Origin: an uncultured Eggerthella sp.
GTDB taxonomy: Bacteria; Actinomycetota; Coriobacteriia; Coriobacteriales; Eggerthellaceae
DNA: 64,000 bases
Assembly (NCBI GenBank): GCA_900540345.1
Contig: UQFK01000002.1
Coordinates: 186,001 to 250,000 of the forward strand
Direction: 5' to 3'
Part shown: piece by piece, positions 33,942 to 42,429 of the stretch
Layout: each line of letters starts with the position of its first letter
How positions within the stretch are numbered: the first letter of the stretch is position 1
Position numbers and translations under genes: made by a program
Notes under the pieces: model-generated
Databases searched by the model: none
What the model saw: the letters and a program-made list of their open reading frames with translations, nothing else
What the model was told of the DNA's origin: nothing

Positions 33942-35162
33942 CTAGTCGTGCTGGACGACAACTCCCCGTGCTTCAAGATCGCGGATCTGATCATCCGAAT
34001 ATCCGTGTTCGCGCAAGATCGCCTCTGTATCAGCTCCGATACCACGACTTGTTACAAGCGGTGCCGTTCCGATCGAATCGAGCCTTGCAGGAGGGTGAAT
34101 AAGGATCGCCTCATCCCCTGTTGGATAAGTGACGCGTTCTGCATATTCGTTATCCCAAACTTCAGGATCCTGCAGAACCTCTTTCGATTCATACATTGGC
34201 CCAAAGGCAACGTCTGCCTCTGTAAAAACACGCTCCCACTCTTCCATGGTCTTGCTTGCAAGTGCCTCCTCGATAATGTCGACAAATTCGTCATGGTGAT
34301 GAGCGCGCATGTAGTCCATCTTGCAGTAACGCGGATCACCCTTCAGGTCATCGCGGCCGATCGCCTCCATGAAGTGGTCAAACTCAAGCTCGGGAGCTGA
34401 GACGCACAACTGTATCCATTTACCATCCTTGGTCTTATAGGTTGAGTTAAATGGATTCGAAACGCTTCTGCGAGAGGTCGGGAGCGCATATTCGCCAAAC
34501 TGCGATGCGGTGTGAGCAAGACTCATCACATAGACCCCGACCGCATGAAGGCTGACGACCACACGATCACCAATGCCTGTTCGCTGAGCTGCAAGCAACG
34601 CTGCGGCAATGCCTCCAGAAAGAGCGAGGCCGGTCTGCAGATCGCCGAACGCAGGGCCACCCACCATAGGTGCGCCTCCTTTTTCGTAGAGCGAACCTCC
34701 TACGCCTGATCGTGCGTGATAGGCCGTATAGTCGTACCCCGGCATATCACGCATAGCGCCTTGTTCGCCGTAGCCGCGTACGTGCCCATACACAAGCTTC
34801 GGGAACTTCGCGTGAAGCGTATCCCAATCACACCCAAGTTTCCTCAGCGCCTTTTCACGTGCGCTCGTGACGAATACATCGGCATCCTCAAGCAACGTAT
34901 AAAGAACATCTCTACCTTCATCGCTCTTCAGGTCGAGTACCATGAAGCGCTTATTGACTCCTACTACGTCAAAACAAGGGTTGTAGAGATCGCTTTCACC
35001 TGGTGTTTGATATACGTTCCAATTCGTGCGATATGCATCACCTGCGGCTGCTTCGATCTTGATGATCTCTGCTCCCCAATCGCCCAAGATGCGCACACCT
35101 GAGGGTGCAGCAACATAGGTCGCGAACTCGATGACCTTATACCCTTCCAATGGTCCGCTCAT
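33942..35162 (-). CDS. CaiB-type CoA-transferase, HadA/FldA-like
   Basis: Family III CoA-transferase (406 aa) that in Had/Fld systems passes CoA from the unsaturated product to the incoming (R)-2-hydroxyacid, so no ATP is spent per cycle. Catalytic Asp is in PGYDYTAYHARSG, and the GYGEQGAM and GLALSGGIAAALLAAQ segments fit. The frame opens earlier, but AGGGGG with four-base spacing precedes the ATG at 35162. First gene of the A-I-B-C operon. The 182-nt region upstream holds a good promoter overlapped by two operator-like palindromes, and a divergent TetR gene. Confidence 0.9.
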   Translation of the reverse strand: MSGPLEGYKVIEFATYVAAPSGVRILGDWGAEIIKIEAAAGDAYRTNWNVYQTPGESDLYNPCFDVVGVNKRFMVLDLKSDEGRDVLYTLLEDADVFVTSAREKALRKLGCDWDTLHAKFPKLVYGHVRGYGEQGAMRDMPGYDYTAYHARSGVGGSLYEKGGAPMVGGPAFGDLQTGLALSGGIAAALLAAQRTGIGDRVVVSLHAVGVYVMSLAHTASQFGEYALPTSRRSVSNPFNSTYKTKDGKWIQLCVSAPELEFDHFMEAIGRDDLKGDPRYCKMDYMRAHHHDEFVDIIEEALASKTMEEWERVFTEADVAFGPMYESKEVLQDPEVWDNEYAERVTYPTGDEAILIHPPARLDSIGTAPLVTSRGIGADTEAILREHGYSDDQIRDLEARGVVVQHD

Positions 35163-35184
35163 CTTTCCCCCTCGTCCCCTTGGA

Positions 35185-35209
35185 TAAAACATGTTTTAGA
35201 ACACGTTCA
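35185..35209. promoter_or_regulatory. Two operator-like palindromes upstream of the dehydratase operon
   Basis: TAAAACATGTTTTA (35185-35198, perfect 14-bp palindrome) abuts AGAACACGTTCA (35198-35209). The second, read on the minus strand, is TGAACGTGTTCT, one mismatch from TGAACGTGTTCA. It directly follows the -10 element, so a bound protein would block transcription start. The neighbouring divergent TetR gene is the natural candidate regulator. Confidence 0.55.
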
Positions 35210-35237
35210 TATTATGCTATCATTTGACCACGAACAA
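35209..35237 (-). promoter_or_regulatory. Promoter of the HadAIBC-like operon
   Basis: On the minus strand: TTGTTC (35232-35237), 17-nt spacer, TAATAT (35209-35214). The start point would fall within the operator at 35198-35209, about 40 nt upstream of the CoA-transferase ATG. Confidence 0.55.
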
Positions 35238-35344
35238 GATGATTCGTCAACAACCTTTTACTTAACCGCTCGTTCTCTTGTCTATTAATAAGGCTAGGAT
35301 AGGAGAAGATGCTTCGTAAAAGAGCACGTAAAGGACGGTGAGCT

Positions 35345-36013
35345 TTGGCTACGAAGAAAAAATATGTGTCGGTGCGCGAGAGTCGCGCTCAAGCAACACG
35401 CGAGAAACTCCTTGAAGCAGCTATCGAGCTGGTCAACCAATACGGCATGAAATATCTCACCGTGCGCAACATCTGCGAAGAGGCAGGACTTTCAACAGGT
35501 AGCTTCTATAACCTTTTTGATAGCAAGGATGACCTGGTCTTCTATTACCTACAAAACGTTTTCACCACGTACAAGCAGAAAGCAGAAGAAGATGCGTCTG
35601 ACTATTCGTCTCTCGAGAAAGTCGCTCTCATCTATCGCTTCTATATCCAATGCGTTCTTGAAACCGGGCTCGAATTCATCACCGGTCTCTACGCAGCGAA
35701 TACGAATCCTACCTTCAATTTCCTTGAGCGCGACCCTGAAAGCGAGATGGTTCTCGACCGTGTCAAAGATTACCTGATCGAGGGTAAGTCGTCTGGAGAG
35801 ATACGAAGTGACGTGGATATCAATACAGCGCTATTGCGCATTGGCGTGATCATCACGGGCAACATCTACTATTGGTGCGTGTTCGAAGGGCGCATCGATC
35901 TTGCAAGCCACACCGATGCCATGCTGCAGGATTATCTCAGATCACTCGCGACCGATAAGGATGTGCAGTTCACCCTCGAGGCGCTTCCTGTGCAAGAAGG
36001 ATCTCTCATCTAG
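35345..36013 (+). CDS. TetR/AcrR-family regulator, divergent from dehydratase operon
   Basis: 222-aa regulator. The basic N-terminus is followed by the TetR helix-turn-helix (LLEAAIELVNQYGMKYLTVR, then NICEEAGLSTGSFYNLFDSK) and an all-helical ligand-binding domain. The start is TTG at 35345, with AAGGA nine bases upstream; no ATG is available before the HTH. TetR repressors usually sit divergently from a target and bind operators in the shared gap, which here holds two palindromes. The same half-sites occur before three other CoA-related transcription units, so it may control a wider regulon (inference). An acyl-CoA or hydroxyacid ligand would make sense but is not shown. Confidence 0.87.
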   Translation: MATKKKYVSVRESRAQATREKLLEAAIELVNQYGMKYLTVRNICEEAGLSTGSFYNLFDSKDDLVFYYLQNVFTTYKQKAEEDASDYSSLEKVALIYRFYIQCVLETGLEFITGLYAANTNPTFNFLERDPESEMVLDRVKDYLIEGKSSGEIRSDVDINTALLRIGVIITGNIYYWCVFEGRIDLASHTDAMLQDYLRSLATDKDVQFTLEALPVQEGSLI

Positions 36014-36020
36014 GCACGCT

Positions 36021-36746
36021 CTACCAATCGAACACTTCGCCTACATTCATCGCAAGACAGTAGTCGGCTGTTCTATCGAGTGCGCTTGGATCACGGTTGA
36101 TCACGATCAGATCATCACCGCTAAAAAGATCCACGAGGCCTGCGGCTGGATACACCACTCGTGAGGTTCCCGCGATAATGAGCGTCTTCGCCTGGGCTAT
36201 ATCACTGATCGCTTCATGCATGACACGCTGATCGAGCGGCTCTTCGTACAGTACGACATCTGGGCGAATGATGCCCCCACATTCGCAATAAGGAACCTCT
36301 GAGCTGTCCATGATTGCGTCAAGTCCATAACGCTTGGCGCACTTTAGACAATAGTTACGATGTACGCTCCCGTGCAGCTCATGCACACGCTGAGAGCCTG
36401 CCAGCTGATGAAGACCATCGATATTCTGCGTCACAACACTGCGAAGAATACCTCGCGATTCCAATTCAGCGAGCTTCTTGTGAGCCTGATTGGGCTTCGC
36501 ATCAGGATATATCATCTTGCTCTTGTAAAACTTGTAGAACGCTTCAGGATGCGCTTCGAAGAACGAATGGCTAACGATAACCTCTGGTGGATAGGGATAC
36601 GCCTGATCGAAAATGCCTTTCGCGCTGCGAAAATCCGGAATGCCGCTCTCCGTCGAAACGCCTGCTCCGCCGAAGAAGACCACACTCTTCGGTTCTGCAT
36701 GATCGATGAGCTCTCTTACCTTTTGCAGATCATCCATCTCGTTCAT
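36021..36746 (-). CDS. cobB: NAD-dependent protein deacylase (sirtuin)
   Basis: Sir2-family deacylase, 241 aa, removing acyl groups from lysines using NAD+. The NAD loop GAGVSTESGIPDFRS is near residues 27-41, TQNIDGLH holds the ribose-binding residues, the catalytic His is in ELHGS, and a zinc site is CLKC...CECGG. In acyl-CoA rich anaerobes such an enzyme reverses non-enzymatic lysine acylation (inference). It lies 35 nt after the binding-lipoprotein gene and is the last gene of the YerC-EIIC-lipoprotein operon. Its 3' end almost touches the convergent TetR gene. Confidence 0.92.
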   Translation of the reverse strand: MNEMDDLQKVRELIDHAEPKSVVFFGGAGVSTESGIPDFRSAKGIFDQAYPYPPEVIVSHSFFEAHPEAFYKFYKSKMIYPDAKPNQAHKKLAELESRGILRSVVTQNIDGLHQLAGSQRVHELHGSVHRNYCLKCAKRYGLDAIMDSSEVPYCECGGIIRPDVVLYEEPLDQRVMHEAISDIAQAKTLIIAGTSRVVYPAAGLVDLFSGDDLIVINRDPSALDRTADYCLAMNVGEVFDW

Positions 36747-36781
36747 CTCTTCCCTACGCGAAGCTAATGGAGAGCTGAGCG

Positions 36782-37666
36782 CTACTGCGTTCGTTTCGCA
36801 TATTCTTTCTCTAGGCGCTCGAGCGTACCATCTTTTTCCATTTCCTGAAGTGCATCATTGATCGCATCCTTCAGGTGGGTCGATTGCGTTGGAAGCGCAA
36901 TGCCATACGCTTCACCTGTCATGATACGTTCGATGATACTCATCCCTGAGAAATCGTTGTCGATCAGATACGTGGCGACCGGAAGATCGAGAACTGCAGC
37001 CTGCACCTCTTTTGCCTGGAGCGCATCGAGGCATTTACGCGCTGATGAGTATTCGACAACAAGGTTCTTATCGGTAAGAGAGCATGCGGTATCAAAGCAC
37101 GTGCTGCCCTTTACCACGGCGATGCGTGTTTTCGCCCTGTCGAATTCTGTAGTGCTCTGATAAGCATCTTCCTGCGCTACCACAGCCTGATCACCAACGT
37201 AGTACCAACTACTGAAGTCGACCTTATCGTCGCGAGCCGCCGTGATGGCAAGCGCTGCAAGCGCAATATCGCCCTGCGGCTCCACCTCTTGTCCCTCGTC
37301 TGCTGCTGAGGATGGTTCACATGCAAGCGTTGAGACGATCTCTGCACGAGGTACCGAGACGAATTCGAGCGCAAGATCCAAACGATTCGCTATCTCTTGA
37401 GCGACCGCAATATCATAGCCCCAAGGCTCATCGATGGTTCCTGCCTCAAAGGGCGGATAGTCAAGTGCTGTGAGTACTTTGAGGGTTCCATCGTCTATCA
37501 GCTCGCTTCGGTATTCAAGATCGAGCTGATCTTCTGCTTCTTTTTGGGCGCAACCCATCAAACAAGTGCACGTAAGCATAAGCGCACCAAATATAATGAG
37601 CGTTATGAGCGCCTTGATGCTTGTATGTTTAGACCCGATAAGAATATGTTCACTATCAGTCATCAT
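36782..37666 (-). CDS. Amino-acid-type ABC solute-binding lipoprotein
   Basis: Family 3 periplasmic-binding protein (294 aa) anchored outside the membrane. A basic stretch and hydrophobic segment (about residues 18-36) lead to the lipobox LMGC, with lipidated Cys39. Mature motifs include LTALDYPPFEAG, WGYDIAVAQEIANRL and a late EKDGTLERLEKEY. No permease or ATPase genes are adjacent, which is unusual. Instead it follows an EIIC-like membrane protein by 9 nt. AGAGGAG precedes tandem ATGs, of which the second is also possible. Confidence 0.88.
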   Translation of the reverse strand: MMTDSEHILIGSKHTSIKALITLIIFGALMLTCTCLMGCAQKEAEDQLDLEYRSELIDDGTLKVLTALDYPPFEAGTIDEPWGYDIAVAQEIANRLDLALEFVSVPRAEIVSTLACEPSSAADEGQEVEPQGDIALAALAITAARDDKVDFSSWYYVGDQAVVAQEDAYQSTTEFDRAKTRIAVVKGSTCFDTACSLTDKNLVVEYSSARKCLDALQAKEVQAAVLDLPVATYLIDNDFSGMSIIERIMTGEAYGIALPTQSTHLKDAINDALQEMEKDGTLERLEKEYAKRTQ

Positions 37667-37675
37667 GGCTCTCCT

Positions 37676-38788
37676 CTATGCAGCGCTTCCTTGTGGCTTG
37701 GGCTCTTCTTTTGCTACGAGCACATCAGCACTCTCGAGCTTCAGATCGCCCTCTTTTATCCAACCACGTTTGCGGAAAAACCAACCGAATAGATAGGTAA
37801 GGATCGCAGGCAATATAAAGCAGACAAGAAGCAAGCCCGCCCAATCGAAGAGCGTGATAGCGCTCATTGTGCCTGCTTGAATGTCGGCAAGCCAACCGGT
37901 ATAGACGCCAATCGGACCGACCAGACCACACGTACCCATACCAGAAGAGATTGCTGCACCATCCATATGCATTTGGAAGATGCAGGTTGCGATAGGACCA
38001 GTGATCATCGCAGCAAGCGTCGGCGGGATCCAGATACGAGGATTGCGGATGATATTGCCCATCTGCAACATAGAAGTGCCGATACCCTGCGAGATCAATC
38101 CTCCCCAACGATTCTCCTTGAAGCTCATCACCGCGAACCCGACCATCTGCGCACAGCACCCTGCTACCGCAGCACCACCTGCAAGACCCGTAAGACCGAG
38201 TGCCGCGCAGATCGCCGCTGAAGAAATAGGCAGCGTAAGCGCCATGCCTACCAAAGCCGAAACGATGACTCCCATGAGGAAGGGCTGCAAATCAGTCGCC
38301 CACATGATGAGATTGCCGACCCAGGAGGCTGCTGCACCAATGGCAGGTGCCCACCAATAGGAAAGCAAACAACCCACCATAATGACCAAGAGCGGGGTGA
38401 CCAAGATATCGATCTTGGTCTCATTCGCGATCAATTTACCTGCTTCTGCAGCAAAGATCGCGATGATGAGCACTGCGAGCGGACCTCCTGCTCCACCCAA
38501 CGCATTTGAGGCATAGCCCACAGCGACCAGGGAGAACAAGACAAGCGAAGGAGCTTTCAGAGCGAATCCGATAGCAACCGCCATAGCAGGTCCAGCGGCG
38601 CTCTTTGCAAAGTCGCCGATATCGACAAGCAAAGCGATGTTTGCCTGCTGACCGATGGTGGCAAGGATCGTGCCCATGAGTAATGAAGCGAACAATCCTT
38701 GCGCCATAGCGCTGAGCGCATCGATAAGGTAACGCTGAACGGATACTTCGACATCTTTGCGTTTGAGGAACTCTTTTACAGCAGGCAT
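37676..38788 (-). CDS. Orphan PTS EIIC-like membrane permease
   Basis: 370-aa polytopic membrane protein of the family annotated PTS transporter subunit IIC (PF13303 type), with about nine helices rich in Gly and Ala. Motifs such as LPISSAAICAALGLTGLAGG and QMHMDGAAISSGMGTCGLVG are consistent with that family. No IIA, IIB, HPr or enzyme I gene is in the window and the protein lacks those domains, so transport by phosphorylation is not supported here. Its ATG follows the stop of yerC immediately (TAG then ATG), so it is translationally coupled. A link with the lipoprotein downstream suggests uptake or sensing of a small solute (inference). Confidence 0.75.
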   Translation of the reverse strand: MPAVKEFLKRKDVEVSVQRYLIDALSAMAQGLFASLLMGTILATIGQQANIALLVDIGDFAKSAAGPAMAVAIGFALKAPSLVLFSLVAVGYASNALGGAGGPLAVLIIAIFAAEAGKLIANETKIDILVTPLLVIMVGCLLSYWWAPAIGAAASWVGNLIMWATDLQPFLMGVIVSALVGMALTLPISSAAICAALGLTGLAGGAAVAGCCAQMVGFAVMSFKENRWGGLISQGIGTSMLQMGNIIRNPRIWIPPTLAAMITGPIATCIFQMHMDGAAISSGMGTCGLVGPIGVYTGWLADIQAGTMSAITLFDWAGLLLVCFILPAILTYLFGWFFRKRGWIKEGDLKLESADVLVAKEEPKPQGSAA

Positions 38789-39082
38789 CTAGCGGCTTTC
38801 CTCCTCAAGCAATTCGAGGGCAAGTTGATAGCCACCTGTACCGTAATTCAGCGCTTTTGACACACGCGCAATAGTGGTGGCTGATGCTCCTGTGATCTTC
38901 TCGATCGAGGCATAGGATTCGCCTTGACGCAGCAAGCGGGCAACTTCAAGACGCTGCGAAGTATCTTTGATCTCGCGAATCGTGAAGAAGTATCCGAACA
39001 CGGCAAAACCATCAGGGGGACGGGCCAACCCTGCCAAGACGCTCAGAAGGTCCTCGACCTCTCGCGTACGCAATTCTGCCAT
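38789..39082 (-). CDS. yerC: YerC/YecD-family TrpR-like DNA-binding protein
   Basis: 97-aa all-helical protein of the TrpR superfamily. The DNA-binding part is RLEVARLLRQGESYASIEKITG followed by ASATTIARVSKALNYG, as in YerC/YecD proteins. It probably senses a small ligand and controls its own operon, which continues with the EIIC-like permease, binding lipoprotein and sirtuin (inference). The start is preceded by AAAGGGTAG-like sequence. The stop abuts the next start. Confidence 0.85.
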   Translation of the reverse strand: MAELRTREVEDLLSVLAGLARPPDGFAVFGYFFTIREIKDTSQRLEVARLLRQGESYASIEKITGASATTIARVSKALNYGTGGYQLALELLEEESR

Positions 39083-39111
39083 ATACTACCCTTTCAACAT
39101 GGGATGATCTT

Positions 39112-39145
39112 ATAAAAAGAGCCCGGCGCAACACGGGGCTCTTTT
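39112..39145 (-). terminator. Intrinsic terminator of ilvE
   Basis: AAAAGAGCCC (39115-39124) pairs with GGGCTCTTTT (39136-39145) around an 11-nt loop; T-rich on the minus strand. It also isolates the yerC operon from ilvE. Confidence 0.8.
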
Positions 39146-39169
39146 GCGTGGCTATGCACTCGGTCACGC

Positions 39170-40099
39170 CTATTGCGCGATACGCGTGATCCACTCTTCA
39201 TACTCTGGAACCTTGCCATATGCAACATCAAAATAACGTGCTTGGAGTGTTTTGGTGATAGGGCCTGGCTTGCCGATAACGCGATCGTCCACACTTCCAA
39301 TAGGCGTGAGCTCTGCTGCAGATCCAGTCATGAACATTTCGTCGGCCACATAAAGATCGGAGCGATTGAGCGTCTCTTCGAGTGCCGGGATATCCATATC
39401 GACTGCAAGATTGAGCACGGTGTCGCGCGTTATACCTTCGAGCAAACCGTCGCCAAGCGGAGGAGTCATGAGAATGCCATCGCGCACGATGAAGAGATTC
39501 TCTCCCGTACCCTCGCAGACATGACCGACCTCATTGAGCATGATCGCCTCAGCATAGCCATGATCCTTTGCTTCAAGCTTCGCAAGGATGGAATTCATGT
39601 AGGATGCTGTCGATTTCACAGCAGGAGGGATCGCATTGAATGAACGCTGACGCCATGAAGAAATGCCAACTGCCACACCATTTTCAAGCGCTTCAGCACC
39701 GAGATAGGCATCCCATGGCCAAACCGCGATGATAACATCGACCGGCGCTCCTGTTGGGTCGACGCCCATTTGACCGTAACCGTAGTATGCAAGCGGACGG
39801 ATATAGCAGGACTTGAGCTTGTTTGCCTTAATGATATCGACCGTTGCTTGGCAAAGTTCATCAACCGAATAAGGCAGATCCATACGCGCGATCTTCGCGC
39901 TGTTGTGCAAACGCTTCATGTGGTCTTCAAGGCGAAATACTACCGCTTCATCGGTATCGGTGTTGTGATAACAACGAATGCCTTCGAATACGCCAGAGCC
40001 ATAATGAAGTCCGTGCGAAAGAACATGTGTGGTCGCCTCTTGCCAAGGTATGATCTCGCCATTCTTCCAGATATAATCAACAGCGGTCAAATCTGCCAT
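39170..40099 (-). CDS. ilvE: Branched-chain amino-acid aminotransferase
   Basis: Fold-type IV PLP enzyme, 309 aa, interconverting Leu, Ile and Val with their 2-oxo acids. Typical segments are HGLHYGSGVFEGIRCY near the N-terminus, YIRPLAYYGYGQMG, the PLP-lysine region AVKSTASYMNSILAK, and EGTGENLFIVRDG. The open frame extends over 100 codons upstream, but AGGAAAGGAAAG lies before the ATG at 40099 and the conserved domain begins there; the upstream part overlaps the glnA terminator. It could supply 2-oxoisocaproate to a leucine-type Had pathway (inference). Confidence 0.93.
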   Translation of the reverse strand: MADLTAVDYIWKNGEIIPWQEATTHVLSHGLHYGSGVFEGIRCYHNTDTDEAVVFRLEDHMKRLHNSAKIARMDLPYSVDELCQATVDIIKANKLKSCYIRPLAYYGYGQMGVDPTGAPVDVIIAVWPWDAYLGAEALENGVAVGISSWRQRSFNAIPPAVKSTASYMNSILAKLEAKDHGYAEAIMLNEVGHVCEGTGENLFIVRDGILMTPPLGDGLLEGITRDTVLNLAVDMDIPALEETLNRSDLYVADEMFMTGSAAELTPIGSVDDRVIGKPGPITKTLQARYFDVAYGKVPEYEEWITRIAQ

Positions 40100-40154
40100 G
40101 ATCTTTCCTTTCCTTTCCTCTGAACGAGCACGCTTCGCATTCGCTATGGTGCTG

Positions 40155-40191
40155 AAAAAAACGGAAGACCATGACACTCCATGGTCTTCCG
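40155..40191 (-). terminator. Intrinsic terminator of the glutamine synthetase gene
   Basis: A perfect 12-bp stem, 40162-40173 with 40180-40191 (6-nt loop), followed on the minus strand by seven T residues. Located 33 nt past the stop codon. Confidence 0.9.
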
Positions 40192-40223
40192 CTATTCTAC
40201 TCCATTTCGATGGAGTGGTCGGT

Positions 40224-42314
40224 CTAATTGTAAAAAAGGATATCGTTATACGTTGGCACGGGCCAGTAATCATTCTCGACGATACACTCGAGCGCATCGA
40301 CTTCTGAGCGAAGCGCGTCCATCGCGGGAATGACCTTATCAGCGTAAGCAAATGCCTGTTTCTGATGATCCTCGATAGCCTCTGCCGCATCATGTTCGGC
40401 AATGAGCGTGCGCACGCAAGACGCAATGGCGTTGACGCCCTTCACCAAACGCGAGAGCAGCTTCTCGTATTCATCCATATCAGAAGATGGAAGCGCACCT
40501 TTCACCGAGGTGACCGTATCGGCAATATCCTTCATGTACTTGCTGATAGCAGGCAGGTACGTACGGCGTGCCATACGGATCATCACGCGTGCCTCGATAT
40601 TCAGAAGCTTCGTGTATTTCTCGAGTTTGACCTCGTAGCGACTGCGAACCTCAGATTCTGAAAGGATGCCAAATTCAGCGAACAGATCGAGGGATTTCTG
40701 GGAGACGAAACATGGCAACGCTTCAGCGGTGTTGCGATGATTCGCAAGACCACGACGCTGCGCCTCCTCTTCCCAATCCTGCGAATAGCCATTGCCGTTG
40801 AAGATGATGCGCTGATGATCAGCCAACAGTTGGCGCACGTAAGCGATGGCTGCCTTCTCGAATGCCGCGCCCTCTAGCCCCTCGCACGCATCAGCGAAAT
40901 CTTTGAGGCTTTTTGCGACCGCCGTATTCAGGATCATATTGCAATCTGATAGATTGACTGCCGAACCAGGCATACGGAATTCGAACTTATTGCCTGTGAA
41001 TGCGAAGGGGCTTGTGCGATTGCGGTCGGTGTTGTCCTTCAAGAATTGCGGCAGGACTGCCACACCGAGGTCCATCGAGATAGCTTCTGCCGAGTGGTAT
41101 TCATCACCTTTGATGAGCGCATCGACAATGGCGCCTAATTCATCGCCAAGGAAGATCGAGATGATAGCAGGAGGTGCTTCATTAGCACCGAGGCGATGAT
41201 CGTTGCCCGCAGAAGCAACCGACATACGCAAAAGCTCCTGATATTCATCAACCGCTTCGATGACGCATGCCAAAAAGACCAGGAAACGAAGGTTCTCGAT
41301 CGGGTCGTCGCCCGGATCAAGCAGGTTTACATTGTCGTAAGAAAGCGACCAATTATTATGCTTGCCCGACCCGTTGATGCCTTCGAAAGGCTTTTCGTGC
41401 TGCAAGCAGGTAAGACCGAAATGCGAAGCATCCAAGCGCATCTTTTCCATGGTAAGCAGATTTTCATCCACTGCGCGATTGGCATTCGTGAAGATGGGCG
41501 CAAGCTCATGCTGAGCAGGTGCGACCTCGTTGTGCTTGGTCTTCGCTGAGACACCGAGCTTCCAAAGATCATCATCGAGCTCTTTCATGAATTCATTCAC
41601 TGTTGGGCGAATGGCGCCGAAATAATGCTCGTCAAGCTCTTGGCCTTTGCTCGGTGGCGCACCAAAGAGCGTGCGGCCAGTCATCATCAGATCTTGGCGA
41701 CGCTCGTAGTCCTTTTCCGAGATGAGAAAGTACTCTTGCTCTGATCCAACCGTCGTGATGACCTGATGGCCATCTTCGCCAAAGAACTTCAGCACACGCT
41801 GCGCTTGCGTATCGATCGCACGCATCGAGCGCAGAAGTGGCGTCTTCTTATCGAGCGCCTCTCCTGTGTAGGAGCAAAAGGCTGTCGGGATACAAAGCAC
41901 CTCGTCTTTGATGAATGCATGGCTCGTTGGGTCCCAAGCCGTATACCCACGTGCTTCGAAGGTGGCACGAAGGCCGCCATTGGGAAAGCTTGAAGCATCG
42001 GGCTCGCCCTGGATGAGCTCTTTGCCCGAAAAGGTCATAATAGCCGTACCGTCACCCACGGGGTTGAGGAAGCTATCGTGCTTTTCTGAAGTGATGCCTG
42101 AGAGCGGCTGGAACCAGTGCGAATAGTGGGTCGCACCGTTCTCGATAGCCCATTCCTTCATGACATGCGCGACCACGTTTGCAACATCGAGATCGAGTGG
42201 CTTGCCTTCTTGAATGGTTTTAGCGAGGGTCTTGTACGTTTCGGATGGAAGTCGCTCTTTCATGACATGGTCGCTGAAAACGAGCGTTCCGTAGATCTCT
42301 GAAACATTTGACAT
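40224..42314 (-). CDS. glnN: Type III glutamine synthetase
   Basis: Makes glutamine from glutamate, ammonia and ATP. At 696 aa it is far longer than GSI or GSII and matches the GSIII (GlnN) class found in Bacteroides, cyanobacteria and some Firmicutes. Recognisable segments are THYSHWFQPLSG near residue 60, GSEQEYFLI (metal-binding Glu), EVAPAQHELAPIF, LLHEKPF-like LQHEKPFEGINGSGKHNNWS (ammonium/glutamate site) and RTSPFAFTGNKFEFRMPGS. The ATG at 42314 has GAGGAG seven bases upstream; an earlier in-frame start lacks this. A TATAAT lies at 42408-42413 on the minus strand. Ends in a strong terminator. Confidence 0.95.
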   Translation of the reverse strand: MSNVSEIYGTLVFSDHVMKERLPSETYKTLAKTIQEGKPLDLDVANVVAHVMKEWAIENGATHYSHWFQPLSGITSEKHDSFLNPVGDGTAIMTFSGKELIQGEPDASSFPNGGLRATFEARGYTAWDPTSHAFIKDEVLCIPTAFCSYTGEALDKKTPLLRSMRAIDTQAQRVLKFFGEDGHQVITTVGSEQEYFLISEKDYERRQDLMMTGRTLFGAPPSKGQELDEHYFGAIRPTVNEFMKELDDDLWKLGVSAKTKHNEVAPAQHELAPIFTNANRAVDENLLTMEKMRLDASHFGLTCLQHEKPFEGINGSGKHNNWSLSYDNVNLLDPGDDPIENLRFLVFLACVIEAVDEYQELLRMSVASAGNDHRLGANEAPPAIISIFLGDELGAIVDALIKGDEYHSAEAISMDLGVAVLPQFLKDNTDRNRTSPFAFTGNKFEFRMPGSAVNLSDCNMILNTAVAKSLKDFADACEGLEGAAFEKAAIAYVRQLLADHQRIIFNGNGYSQDWEEEAQRRGLANHRNTAEALPCFVSQKSLDLFAEFGILSESEVRSRYEVKLEKYTKLLNIEARVMIRMARRTYLPAISKYMKDIADTVTSVKGALPSSDMDEYEKLLSRLVKGVNAIASCVRTLIAEHDAAEAIEDHQKQAFAYADKVIPAMDALRSEVDALECIVENDYWPVPTYNDILFYN

Positions 42315-42429
42315 GCTGTATCTCCTCACGTGGATGTCTCACGAGCACGAGCGCATACGATCGCGCACACCGATGATGTATCGAGTGTTCGTGCGGGCAT
42401 TTTGCCTATTATAGCAGCATGCAAACGGC

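Noticed and set aside
40100..40426. N-terminal extension of ilvE to the longest open frame
   Set aside because: The extra 109 codons overlap the glutamine synthetase terminator and coding end, and a good ribosome-binding site precedes the internal ATG at 40099.
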